The position numbers were made by a program, and so were the translations under genes. This document shows, piece by piece, positions 29,482 to 37,596 of a stretch of DNA of 64,000 nt; the stretch's first letter is position 1; each line of letters starts with the position of its first letter. The DNA comes from Novosphingobium profundi (GTDB taxonomy: Bacteria; Pseudomonadota; Alphaproteobacteria; Sphingomonadales; Sphingomonadaceae): assembly GCF_018491765.1 (NCBI RefSeq), contig NZ_JABWCU010000007.1:186001-250000 (forward strand). The letters run 5' to 3'. The notes below the pieces were generated by a model. It saw nothing but the letters and a program-made list of their open reading frames with translations, was not told the origin of the DNA and searched no databases.

Positions 29482-30087
29482 ATGACCCTGTCGAACGTGG
29501 CCCGCAAGGGGCGCATGCTGTTCGTGGCGCTCGCCGCGCTGTCGCTGGCCGCCTGCGGCTTCAATTCGGTACCCACCAAGCAGGAAGCCGCCAAGGCCAA
29601 GTGGGCCGACGTGGAAGCCGCGTTCCAGGAACGCGCCAACCTCGTGCCCAACCTCGCCGCCGTCGCCAAGGGCGCGGCCGAGCAGGAAAAGGCAATCCTG
29701 ACTGGCGTCACCGAGGCGCGCGCCAAGGCCACCTCGATCCAGATCAGCGGGGACGACCTCAGCGATCCGGCCAAGATGGAGGCCTTCTCGCAGGCGCAGG
29801 GCCAGCTTTCGGCGGGCCTCGGGCGCCTGATGGCAAGCTTCGAGGCCTATCCCGACATCAAGTCGAACGAGAATTACCGGATGCTCCAGAGCCAGCTCGA
29901 GGGCCAGGAAAACCGCATCCGCATCGCGATCCGCGACTACAATGCCTCGGTCCAGGTCTACAACACCGAGGTACGTACTTTCCCCTCGATGATCGGCGCC
30001 AAGTTGCGCGGGGCTGACGAGATGGTGCCCTACAAGGCGACCACCCCCAACGCCGAAGTGGCGCCGTCCCTCGAAGGCAAGCTGTAA
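29482..30087 (+). CDS. LemA-family lipoprotein
   Basis: 201 residues. The signal sequence ends in the lipobox LAAC, so it should be lipid-anchored, unlike LemA proteins that use one membrane helix. The core (VEAAFQERANLVPNLAAVAKG, SAGLGRLMASFEAYPDIKSN, LEGQENRIRIAIRDYNASVQVYN) is the LemA helical bundle. ATG 29482 is preceded by GGAG. The following two genes encode TPM-domain proteins, the usual partners of lemA; this set has been linked to envelope quality control, but the activity is not defined. Confidence 0.92.
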   Translation: MTLSNVARKGRMLFVALAALSLAACGFNSVPTKQEAAKAKWADVEAAFQERANLVPNLAAVAKGAAEQEKAILTGVTEARAKATSIQISGDDLSDPAKMEAFSQAQGQLSAGLGRLMASFEAYPDIKSNENYRMLQSQLEGQENRIRIAIRDYNASVQVYNTEVRTFPSMIGAKLRGADEMVPYKATTPNAEVAPSLEGKL

Positions 30088-30092
30088 GGCAA

Positions 30093-30917
30093 GTGAACCG
30101 CATCCGCGCGTTTCTCGGCCTCCTGGCCCTCCTGCTGTGCGCCCTGCTTATCCCGCAGGGCGCATCGGCGGCCCCGCAGTTTCCCAAGCTGACGGGGCGC
30201 GTGGTCGATGATGCGCAGATCATTCCCGAGGCCGAGGAGGCCCAGCTCACGCAGCAACTGGCCGCGCTCGAAAAGCAGTCCGGTCGCCAGCTGGTGGTGG
30301 TCACCCTCCCCAGCCTCCAGGGCTACGAGATTTCCGACTATGGCTACCAGCTCGGCCGCGCCTGGGGCATCGGGCAGAAGGGCAGCAACAACGGCGCCCT
30401 GCTCATCGTCGCGCCCAACGAACGCAAGGTGCGGATCGAGGCGGGCTACGGGCTCGAGCCGATCCTGACCGACGGCATGAGCCGGCTCATCATCGACGAG
30501 GACATCCTGCCCGCTTTCAAGGCCGGCAACATGCCCCAGGGCATCGCGGCCGGAACGGCGGCCATCGCCAAACTCATCACGCTCCCCCCCGAAGAGGCGA
30601 AGAAACTGGCCGCGCAGGCTGACCAGCAGGCCTCCGAAGGCGGCAGCGGGATCGGCGCGGGCACCGTCTTCTTCATCCTCATCATCCTGTTCTTCGTCGT
30701 TGCACCGATGATCAACGAGGCGCGCTCCGGGCGCGGACGGATGCGCCGCTCGCGCGGGCCCGGCTTCATCTGGATCCCCGGCGGCGGCTGGGGCGATGAC
30801 GACGACCACTGGGGTGGCGGCGGTGGCTGGGGCGGCGGAGGCGGCTTTGGCGGAGGCGGTGGCTTCTCGGGCGGCGGCGGCAGCTTCGGCGGCGGCGGCG
30901 CGAGTGGAAGCTGGTAG
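30093..30917 (+). CDS. TPM-domain protein with Gly-rich C-terminus
   Basis: 274 residues. Signal peptide (LLALLLCALLIPQGASAA), then a TPM domain (about 30-165) with GRVVDDAQIIPEAEEAQLTQQ, GQKGSNNGALLIVAPNERKV and VRIEAGYGLEPILTDG. One membrane helix follows (FFILIILFFVVAPM, about residues 190-207), then a basic patch and a 55-residue tail made largely of Gly with Trp, Phe and Ser. The layout is that of the YgcG family. GTG start, 5 nt after the LemA gene. Confidence 0.92.
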   Translation: MNRIRAFLGLLALLLCALLIPQGASAAPQFPKLTGRVVDDAQIIPEAEEAQLTQQLAALEKQSGRQLVVVTLPSLQGYEISDYGYQLGRAWGIGQKGSNNGALLIVAPNERKVRIEAGYGLEPILTDGMSRLIIDEDILPAFKAGNMPQGIAAGTAAIAKLITLPPEEAKKLAAQADQQASEGGSGIGAGTVFFILIILFFVVAPMINEARSGRGRMRRSRGPGFIWIPGGGWGDDDDHWGGGGGWGGGGGFGGGGGFSGGGGSFGGGGASGSW

Positions 30918-30926
30918 GAGACAGAC

Positions 30927-31616
30927 ATGATGAAACCGGCTCCTTCCTATCTCTCCCCCGAAGACCACGCGAAGATAAGCGAGGCCGTTGCCAGGGCCGA
31001 GCTGCAAAGCGCGGGCGAGATCGTCACCATTCTTGCCGACCGCTCGGACGGCTACACCGACGTCTCGCTCACCTGGAGCGCGGGCGTCGCTCTCCTGACC
31101 CTCGCCGCGCTGACCGCCTTTCCCGAATTCTACATGGGCCTCTACGACAAGGCGCTGGCCGACTGGGGGCACGAATGGACGCCGCGCGCGATCATCGGCC
31201 TTGCCGCTGGCGTCGCGGCGCTGAAATTCGCAGGCGCCTACCTCCTGCAGCTCTGGACCCCGCTCAAGTTCGCGGTGATCCCGGGTGCGGTGAAGACCGC
31301 CCGCGTCCACGAACGCGCGGTGCGCGCCTTCCGCATCGGCGCCGAGAGCCGCACCGTGGGGCGCACCGGCGTGCTCGTCTACCTCTCGATGCGCGAACAC
31401 CGCGCCGAGATCGTCGCCGACCAGGCGATCGCCGCCAAGGTCGATCCGCAAGTCTGGGGCGATGCCATGGCCGCCCTCCTCGCCCACGTGCGCGAAGGCC
31501 GCGTGGCTGAGGGCATGTGCGCGGCGGTGGAGCAGGTCGGCGCGATCGTCGCCCCCCACTTCCCCCGCGCCGACGACGACATCAACGAACTACCCGACAG
31601 GCTGATCGAAGTATGA
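30927..31616 (+). CDS. TPM-domain membrane protein
   Basis: 229 residues. A shorter TPM-type protein with no signal peptide: the domain is split by two membrane helices (about 48-70 and 88-112). TPM features: SEAVARAELQSAGEIVTILADRSDG-type start, VGRTGVLVYLSMREHRAEIVAD and WGDAMAALLAHVREGRVAEGM. It follows the first TPM gene by 9 nt and its TGA overlaps the NUDIX ATG (ATGA). Confidence 0.88.
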   Translation: MMKPAPSYLSPEDHAKISEAVARAELQSAGEIVTILADRSDGYTDVSLTWSAGVALLTLAALTAFPEFYMGLYDKALADWGHEWTPRAIIGLAAGVAALKFAGAYLLQLWTPLKFAVIPGAVKTARVHERAVRAFRIGAESRTVGRTGVLVYLSMREHRAEIVADQAIAAKVDPQVWGDAMAALLAHVREGRVAEGMCAAVEQVGAIVAPHFPRADDDINELPDRLIEV

Positions 31617-32155
31617 CCCTTCCCCCCGATGCCCTCGCGCCCGAACAGATCATGTGGGAGGGCAAGTTCATCACCGCCAAGACGCGGGGCCGCTGGGAAT
31701 TCGTCGGCCGTGCGCGCGGCATTCGCGCCGCGGTGATCCTTGCTGTCGACGCAGAGGACCACGTGATCCTCGTCGACCAGTACCGGGTGCCGCTGGGCAC
31801 ACGTTGCCTCGAGCTTCCCGCAGGTCTCGTCGGTGACGAGGCTGGTAGCGAGGGCGAGGACGCCGCGAATGCGGCCGCGCGCGAGCTTGAGGAAGAGACC
31901 GGTTACCGCGCGGGTACGATGGAACACGTCGGCGAGTTCCACTCTTCGCCCGGCATGGTCAGCGAAAGCTTCACGCTGTTTCGGGCACGCGATCTCGTCA
32001 AGATCGGCGACGGCGGCGGCGTCGACGAGGAGAACATCCTGGTCCACCGCGTGCCGCTTTCCGGGCTCGCCGAGGCCATCGCCGATTTCAGGGCCAAAGG
32101 CTACGCGATGGACGTGAAGCTGCTCGCCCTGCTTGGCCCTTCTCTGCTGGCCTGA
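31613..32155 (+). CDS. NUDIX hydrolase, ADP-ribose pyrophosphatase-like
   Basis: 180 residues. The Nudix box is AARELEEETGYRAG, with the catalytic RE-EE core intact but the leading Gly position of the consensus not matched. The preceding VDQYRVPLGTRCLELPAGLVGDE is typical of the ADP-sugar pyrophosphatase branch. Likely cleaves a nucleoside diphosphate sugar such as ADP-ribose. Translationally coupled to the upstream TPM gene. Confidence 0.9.
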   Translation: MTLPPDALAPEQIMWEGKFITAKTRGRWEFVGRARGIRAAVILAVDAEDHVILVDQYRVPLGTRCLELPAGLVGDEAGSEGEDAANAAARELEEETGYRAGTMEHVGEFHSSPGMVSESFTLFRARDLVKIGDGGGVDEENILVHRVPLSGLAEAIADFRAKGYAMDVKLLALLGPSLLA

Positions 32156-32159
32156 ACCC

Positions 32160-32378
32160 TTGCGCACGCGCCCGGGCATCTGCCAGCGCAAGCAGCGCTT
32201 CGCCACGGAGGCCGAAGCGCTGGCCGTCGCGCAAAAGGCCCCCTTCCCCTTGCGTCCCTACCGCTGCGAACTGTGCGGTATGGTCCACCTCACCGGGCGG
32301 ACCAAGGGGATGAAGCTGCCCGCCTTCGAAATCGAACGGCGCCGGGCAGCCAGGGCCGCGCGCGAAGCCAAGTCCTGA
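32160..32378 (+). CDS. Small conserved hypothetical protein with one CxxC
   Basis: 72 residues from a TTG start. One CxxC (YRCELCGMVHLTGR) suggests a half zinc knuckle, so metal binding would need a dimer or the nearby His. The ends are basic. It begins 4 nt after the NUDIX stop and should be in the same transcript. TTG 32133, nine codons upstream, is an alternative start. Confidence 0.65.
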   Translation: MRTRPGICQRKQRFATEAEALAVAQKAPFPLRPYRCELCGMVHLTGRTKGMKLPAFEIERRRAARAAREAKS

Positions 32379-32447
32379 GAGCCCAGCCGCCCCCCGAGCC
32401 CAACGCCCGAGCCGCATCGCCAGGATGCCGGGCGGGAAATGCCCCGA

Positions 32448-33317
32448 TCACAGGGTGGTGAGGATTGCCCCGAAGTCCTTTGCGCCGCCACCGGACTCGA
32501 CGAAAGCCTCGTAGATGGCCCGGGCATGCTCGCCCATCGGCACATTGGCACCAGCACCGGCGGCCCCTCCCATTGCGAGATTGAGGTCCTTGAGCATGAG
32601 CGCGGCCGCAAAGCCGCCCGCGTAACCGTTGTCGGCCGGGCTTGCCGCACCGACGCCTGCCATCGGCGTATAATCGTTGAGCGACCAGCAATAGCCGGTC
32701 GAGCGGGAGGATATCTCGTAGAAGGTCTGCGGATCGAGCCCCGCCTTCTGCGCAAGCTTGAGCGCCTCGCACGTGCCGATCATGTGGATCGCGAGCAGCA
32801 TGTTGTTGCACATCTTGGCGATCTGTCCCGCCCCGCTCGCGCCGGCCCGAATGACCGCCTTGGCCATCGGCTCGAGCACCGGCGCGGCGCGCGCGAAGGC
32901 CTCGTCCGTCCCGCCGACCATGAAAGTCAGCGTGCCCGCCGCCGCCGCCGCGATGCCGCCCGAGACCGGCGCGTCGACCATGAAATAGCCGGCCGCGTGC
33001 GCCTGCGAGGTCACCCCCCGTGCGGTCTCGAGGTCGATCGTCGAACAATCGACGAGGATCGCGCCCGAGGGAGCCTTGCCGATTACCTCCTGCGTATAAA
33101 GCGTTCGCACGATCTGCCCGTTTGGCAGCATCGAGATAACCGCATCCGCCCCAGCGATCGCCTCGGCCACGCTCGAGCACGGCGTGCAACCCTGCTCTTG
33201 CGCACGCACGAGCGCTTCCTGCGAAAGATCGAACGCGCGCACGGCATGGCCCGCCTTCACGAGATTCGCGGCCATGCCGCCACCCATGTTGCCAAGGCCG
33301 ATGAAGGCGATGTTCAT
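32448..33317 (-). CDS. mmsB: 3-hydroxyisobutyrate dehydrogenase
   Basis: 289 residues. NAD-dependent oxidation of 3-hydroxyisobutyrate to methylmalonate semialdehyde in valine breakdown. Rossmann start IAFIGLGNMGGGMAANLVKAG, then VDAPVSGGIAAAAAGTL, the catalytic-Lys region GQIAKMCNNMLLAIHM and KDLNLAMG. ATG at 33317. Last gene of the four-gene set, 93 nt after the enoyl-CoA hydratase. Confidence 0.95.
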   Translation of the reverse strand: MNIAFIGLGNMGGGMAANLVKAGHAVRAFDLSQEALVRAQEQGCTPCSSVAEAIAGADAVISMLPNGQIVRTLYTQEVIGKAPSGAILVDCSTIDLETARGVTSQAHAAGYFMVDAPVSGGIAAAAAGTLTFMVGGTDEAFARAAPVLEPMAKAVIRAGASGAGQIAKMCNNMLLAIHMIGTCEALKLAQKAGLDPQTFYEISSRSTGYCWSLNDYTPMAGVGAASPADNGYAGGFAAALMLKDLNLAMGGAAGAGANVPMGEHARAIYEAFVESGGGAKDFGAILTTL

Positions 33318-33410
33318 GGCATTACTCTCCCGATCGTTGAGGGAGCGGCCTTTGCGACCGTCTCCCGCTGACAACACCCCCTCGTCCCTTAGGAAGCGGG
33401 GGAACCTATC

Positions 33411-34205
33411 TTACTTGCCCTTCCAGGCCCCGGCGCGCTTCTCGACGAAGGCAGCCATGCCTTCGACCTTGTCCTCGGTCGCGGCGAGAACCTGAAACAG
33501 GCGGCGTTCCATGACGAGCCCGGTGTCGAGCGTGGTCTCGAAGGCGAGATTGACCGCCTCCTTGTTCGCCTTGACCGCGAGCGGGGGCAGCGCGGCGATC
33601 TTCGCGGCGGCCTTCATCGCCTCGTCCAGCAACTGGTCGGCAGGTACCACCCGCGCGACGAGACCGGCGCGTTCGGCTTCCTCGGCGCCCATCATCCGCC
33701 CGGTCAGGCACAAGTCCATCGCCTTGGACTTGCCCACTGCGCGGGTCAGGCGTTGCGATCCACCCATGCCCGGCAGGACACCGAGCGTGATCTCTGGCTG
33801 GCCGAACTTCGCGTTCTCGGAGGCGATGATGAAATCCGCCATCATCGCCACTTCACAGCCGCCCCCGAGCGCGAAGCCGTTGACCGCCGCGATCCAGGGC
33901 TTGCGCGTGGCCTTGACCACTTTCGAGGTCCAGTCGGCGAAGAAGTCTTCGGCGTAGAATTCGGCCGAAGGCTTGCCCGCCATTTCCTTGATGTCGGCGC
34001 CGGCCGCGAAGGCCTTTTCGCCCGAACCGGTCACCACCGCGCAGCCTTGGGAGGGGTCAGCCTCGAAGGCGGCCATCGCCTGCACCATCTCGGCCATCAC
34101 CGTCGAATTGAGCGCGTTGAGCGCCTGCGGGCGATTGAGCGTGATGAGCGTGACGGCGCCCCGGATCTCGACGAGGAGCGTTTCGTAAGTCGCGGCTTGG
34201 GTCAT
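33411..34205 (-). CDS. Enoyl-CoA hydratase
   Basis: 264 residues. Crotonase fold with oxyanion-hole strands [13 protein letters not shown] and [15 protein letters not shown]; the catalytic glutamates lie in [17 protein letters not shown]. In this operon the expected substrate is methacrylyl-CoA, giving 3-hydroxyisobutyryl-CoA. The ATG at 34205 overlaps the stop of the upstream hydrolase (ATGA). An upstream ATG at 34217 in the same frame is less likely. Confidence 0.95.
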   Translation of the reverse strand: MTQAATYETLLVEIRGAVTLITLNRPQALNALNSTVMAEMVQAMAAFEADPSQGCAVVTGSGEKAFAAGADIKEMAGKPSAEFYAEDFFADWTSKVVKATRKPWIAAVNGFALGGGCEVAMMADFIIASENAKFGQPEITLGVLPGMGGSQRLTRAVGKSKAMDLCLTGRMMGAEEAERAGLVARVVPADQLLDEAMKAAAKIAALPPLAVKANKEAVNLAFETTLDTGLVMERRLFQVLAATEDKVEGMAAFVEKRAGAWKGK

Positions 34206-35245
34206 AGGGGTTTCCATTCCTCACTGGCAGGCAGGGGCGCGAAGATCGCGGCGATCGCCTGTTCGCTCACGCCTTCGGGCGCAGCGGGTTTCCATTTCGG
34301 CGCGTTGTCCTTGTCGACGAGAACCGCGCGCACGCCTTCGGCAAAATCGGGCAGGACCAGCACGCGGCTCGCAATCGCGTATTCCATCGCCATTTCCTCC
34401 GCGAACGTCTCGAGCTGCAGCGAGGCGTTCAATTCATGGAGTGCCACCTTGCAGGCCTGCGGGCTCTTGGTGCGCAAGCTGGCGAGTTCCTTCGCCGCCC
34501 ATTCGCTCTCGTCACGGTCGAGCGAGGCAAGCACTTCCTCCAGCGTGTCGAACGCGAAATGCTTGCGGATCGCACCTTCGTGCGCGGCGATGCGAGGGTC
34601 CGGCGGTGTCACGGCGAGCGAGGCGAGGACGCCGTCGATCTCGTGACCGGCCCCGATCCGCCGCTTGGCCTCCTCCTGCGCTGCGGAGGGCAGGTAATGC
34701 GTCGCAAGGCCAGTGTAGAGGCATTCCGAACCGTCGAACCGCGCGCCGGTCAACGCCAGATAATAGCCCACGCGCCCTTGCAGGCGCGAGAGGTACCAGC
34801 CTCCCCCCACGTCCGGGAACAGACCGATCCCGGTTTCGGGCATGGCGAAACGGGTGTGCTCGGTTGCCACACGGAACCGTGCGGGCTGCGAGATGCCCAC
34901 GCCCCCACCCATGGTGACCCCGTCCATGAACGCGACCACCGGTTTGGAGTAGGTGAAGAGCATGTGGTTGAGACGGTATTCGAGCAGGAAGAAGCGGCGA
35001 CCCGAAATGCCCCCATCCTCGAGCGCCGACTTGCGCAGCAGCGTGATGTCGCCTCCGGCGCAAAAGCCTCTTCCCTCGGCGTGTTCGATGATCACCACGC
35101 CCACGCTGTCGTCCTGCGCAAAGTCCTGAAGTGCAGCGATCATCGCCTCGCACATCGCGGTGGTGAGAGCGTGGATCGCCTTGGGACGATTGAGCGAGAT
35201 CACGGCGGCAACGCCCTCGCGGCGGGTCAGCACTTCATCGGTCAT
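34202..35245 (-). CDS. 3-hydroxyisobutyryl-CoA hydrolase (crotonase family)
   Basis: 347 residues, longer than a hydratase and typical of HIBCH-type hydrolases. Signatures: [65 protein letters not shown] and the TGARFDGSE stretch. Releases 3-hydroxyisobutyrate from its CoA ester. The stop overlaps the enoyl-CoA hydratase start, and the start is 17 nt after the acyl-CoA dehydrogenase. Confidence 0.93.
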   Translation of the reverse strand: MTDEVLTRREGVAAVISLNRPKAIHALTTAMCEAMIAALQDFAQDDSVGVVIIEHAEGRGFCAGGDITLLRKSALEDGGISGRRFFLLEYRLNHMLFTYSKPVVAFMDGVTMGGGVGISQPARFRVATEHTRFAMPETGIGLFPDVGGGWYLSRLQGRVGYYLALTGARFDGSECLYTGLATHYLPSAAQEEAKRRIGAGHEIDGVLASLAVTPPDPRIAAHEGAIRKHFAFDTLEEVLASLDRDESEWAAKELASLRTKSPQACKVALHELNASLQLETFAEEMAMEYAIASRVLVLPDFAEGVRAVLVDKDNAPKWKPAAPEGVSEQAIAAIFAPLPASEEWKPL

Positions 35246-35262
35246 GTCCGCTTCCCTAGCGC

Positions 35263-36405
35263 CTACTTGAGGAGCTCGCGACCTATAATCATGCGCATCA
35301 CCTCGTTCGTCCCCTCGAGTATCCGATGGACACGCAGATCGCGCCAGAAGCGCTCGATCGGGTAGTCGCGCAAATAGCCGTAACCGCCGAAAAGCTGGAG
35401 CGCGCGGTCGACCACCGAGGAACCGGTGTCGCTGGCGATCATCTTGGCCATCGCGGCGAAGCGGGTTTTGTCGGGCGATCCGGCAGTGACCTTCGAGGCG
35501 GCCAGGTAGAGCAGCGCACGCGCCGCCTCCAGTTCGGCGGCCATGTCGGCAAGGCGAAACTGGGTGTTCTGAAACTCCGCCAGCGGCTGGTCGAACTGCC
35601 GGCGCTCCTTGACGTAGGCAATCGCCTCGTCGAGGCAGCGCTGCGCCCCGCCGAGCGAACAGGCGCCGATGTTGAGTCGCCCGCCGTCGAGCCCGGCCAT
35701 CGCGAAGCGAAAGCCGTCGCCTTCGGCGCCGACCCGGTTCGCCTCCGGAACCCGGCACTCCTCGAGGATGACTTGCGCGGTGGGCGAAGCGTTCCAGCCC
35801 AGCTTGCGCTCGGGCGCCCCGAACGAGAGGCCCTCCATGCCCTTTTCAAGCAGGAAGCAGGAAATCCCGCGCGTCTTGTGATCGCCAGTACGCGCCATTA
35901 CGAGGTAGACGTCGTTGACCCCGCCACCCGAGATGAACTGCTTGGTGCCGTTGAGGAAATAGCCATCGCCCTCGCGCCGCGCGGTGGTGCGCAAGGCCGC
36001 TGCGTCCGATCCCGAGGACGGCTCAGTGAGGCAATAGGACCCGATCGTGTCCATCGCGACGAGGCCCGGCAGGTAACGCGCCTTGAGGCTCTCGTCGGCA
36101 AAGCTGTCGACCATCCAGGCCACCATGTTGTGGATCGAGATGTAGGCGCTGGTTGCGGGGCACCCATAGGCCATCGCCTCCATCGCGAGCGCGGCCTCGA
36201 GCCGGCCCAGGCCGATCCCGCCGCCTTCCTCGGACACGTAGATCGCGCCAAGACCGAGTTCGCCGGCCGCCTTCCAGACTTCGACCGGATAATGGCTGGT
36301 CTCGTCCCAATGCGCGGCGTAGGGGGTGATTCGATCGGCTGTGAATTTCTCGGCCATGTCGCGGATCGCGACCTGGTCCTCGGTAAGGCAAAACGGATCA
36401 GTCAT
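35263..36405 (-). CDS. Acyl-CoA dehydrogenase, probably isobutyryl-CoA
   Basis: 380 residues. FAD enzyme with CLTEPSSGSDAAALRTTA, FISGGGVNDVYLVMARTG and the catalytic-base region RDLRVHRILEGTNEVMRMIIGREL. The family covers short- and branched-chain acyl-CoAs; isobutyryl-CoA is inferred from the three valine-pathway genes that follow. ATG 36405 follows AGGAAGAG closely. First gene of the set. Confidence 0.94.
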   Translation of the reverse strand: MTDPFCLTEDQVAIRDMAEKFTADRITPYAAHWDETSHYPVEVWKAAGELGLGAIYVSEEGGGIGLGRLEAALAMEAMAYGCPATSAYISIHNMVAWMVDSFADESLKARYLPGLVAMDTIGSYCLTEPSSGSDAAALRTTARREGDGYFLNGTKQFISGGGVNDVYLVMARTGDHKTRGISCFLLEKGMEGLSFGAPERKLGWNASPTAQVILEECRVPEANRVGAEGDGFRFAMAGLDGGRLNIGACSLGGAQRCLDEAIAYVKERRQFDQPLAEFQNTQFRLADMAAELEAARALLYLAASKVTAGSPDKTRFAAMAKMIASDTGSSVVDRALQLFGGYGYLRDYPIERFWRDLRVHRILEGTNEVMRMIIGRELLK

Positions 36406-36438
36406 CTCTTCCTGCAAACTCTCATGTCTTGGCGCCTC

Positions 36439-36936
36439 TCACGGGCACTTGGTATAAGTCAGGGGACCAGGGGCCGCATCCGCGCCCCGGTCGGTTCGGA
36501 CGAGCGTCTTGCCACCGTCGGGGCTCGCCAGGGAAACATTGAGGTCCCATGTCTGGCCCTCCCCCTCGAACTGGAAGGCCGCCCGGACCGAACTCTCGCC
36601 GATCTCGTCGATCGTGCCGAGCTTGGCGACCGACTCGTAGAACTCGATCCTGGCCGGGTCGATCGTGATCAGGCCCTTGGCCGCTGCGGGATCGCCCGTA
36701 CAGTCAAGCGGGACGAGCCCCCAGCGACCACGCAAGAGCGGCGGGATCGAATGCGCATCCGCCAGCGCCGAAGCGGCCGTGGTCGGCGCACCGACCTCTG
36801 CGGACGGTTCGTCCACGGGTGCCTGTGCGGTGTCGTTGGGGGACGGGCTCGGCGCCTGGTCCGGTTGCGACGAACACGCCGCCAGGGTCAGCGCCGAGGA
36901 CAACGTAAATGCAAGGACGAAACCGCTACGATACAT
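36439..36936 (-). CDS. Lipoprotein of unknown function
   Basis: 165 residues. Signal with lipobox LAAC at about residue 21, a Pro/Ser linker, then a compact domain (LRGRWGLVPLDCTGDPAAAKG, ITIDPARIEFYES, TWDLNVSLASPDGGKTLVR) ending TYTKCP, with two cysteines that may form a disulfide. The ATG at 36936 has AAGGA 7 nt upstream; an ATG at 36951 is alternative. Upstream of the acyl-CoA dehydrogenase by only 33 nt, so it might share that transcript. No family recognised. Confidence 0.75.
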   Translation of the reverse strand: MYRSGFVLAFTLSSALTLAACSSQPDQAPSPSPNDTAQAPVDEPSAEVGAPTTAASALADAHSIPPLLRGRWGLVPLDCTGDPAAAKGLITIDPARIEFYESVAKLGTIDEIGESSVRAAFQFEGEGQTWDLNVSLASPDGGKTLVRTDRGADAAPGPLTYTKCP

Positions 36937-37176
36937 CGGGAATTCCTTCATGGCCGCGTTTGCAATCGTACTTCGGGAACGTGCGCAAGGCGTTTCCTGT
37001 TCCTTCACGACCGGCTTGGCAAGGCAAGTCCGCTGACGGCAGGCCCGCGCGATCCCCATTCGACGATCGCGCACAGACAGGCCCGTGACCCAGACCAATG
37101 CACAGAATCGTAGGAGTGCCGCACCTGCAGCCTGGCGACCAGGGCCGCCCGTCCAGCGGGCTGCGACAACGGGCCC

Positions 37177-37208
37177 AAAAACAAAACCCGCGCGAAATGG
37201 CGCGGGTT
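37177..37208 (-). terminator. Rho-independent terminator of the 56-codon gene
   Basis: AACCCGCGC (minus, from 37208) pairs with GCGCGGGTT (to 37185) around a 6-nt loop, followed by TTTTGTTTTTGG. It starts 8 nt after the stop of the small gene. Confidence 0.85.
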
Positions 37209-37216
37209 CATGAAAA

Positions 37217-37387
37217 TCATTTCGGCTGTGCGACCTTTGCGGTCGTCACAGCCAGATCCAAAACGGCACCCTCTCCCAAGGTGACCTCTCCCTGAATGCT
37301 GCCCCGATCGGGGATCGATATCGGGGTGGTGCTTGCGGCATGATCCGCGACTGCACCACCCACGATTACGTGGCCAATCCGTCGCAT
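37217..37387 (-). CDS. 56-residue protein of unknown function
   Basis: A 56-codon frame from ATG 37387 to TGA at 37217, beginning MRRIGHVIVGGAVADHAAST and ending in KVAQPK. Its middle has a VTLGEGAVLDLAV beta-like pattern. The ATG is preceded by AAGGTGG five bases upstream, and the stop is followed within 8 nt by a strong terminator, so it looks like a complete free-standing gene. It is divergent from the LysR gene, with 209 nt between the starts, and could be one of its targets. No family recognised. Confidence 0.6.
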   Translation of the reverse strand: MRRIGHVIVGGAVADHAASTTPISIPDRGSIQGEVTLGEGAVLDLAVTTAKVAQPK

Positions 37388-37542
37388 CCTCTCCACCTTC
37401 GCATTCGCAGCGCTTGTATTCTTTATATTTCTTGTACCGATTTTGCGTTGGCCCGACCTTGTTTATCGTGACTTCCGTTCGGCTTGAGGGCCTGATAGCC
37501 CCCCGACGAATTGCAGGCAAGGCTCATTTAAGGGATGCTAAC

Positions 37543-37573
37543 CTGCAAAAATGCAGCTACTGCAAAAATGCAG
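37543..37573. promoter_or_regulatory. Twin palindromic operator upstream of LysR gene
   Basis: Two identical copies of CTGCAAAAATGCAG (37543-37556 and 37560-37573), each an inverted repeat CTGCA-N4-TGCAG, start 17 bp apart and end 23 bp before the LysR ATG. Placement on one DNA face repeat of about 1.6 turns and next to a divergent regulator gene suggests an autoregulatory operator. Confidence 0.6.
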
Positions 37574-37596
37574 CAGTTTAGAGAAGGCGCCTAAAA

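Noticed and set aside
30780..30915. Simple repeat of Gly codons
   Set aside because: It is the coding Gly-rich tail of the TPM protein rather than an independent DNA repeat.
37005..37520. 171-codon minus-strand frame
   Set aside because: Overlaps the better supported 56-codon gene in another frame, has no SD and crosses a terminator hairpin.
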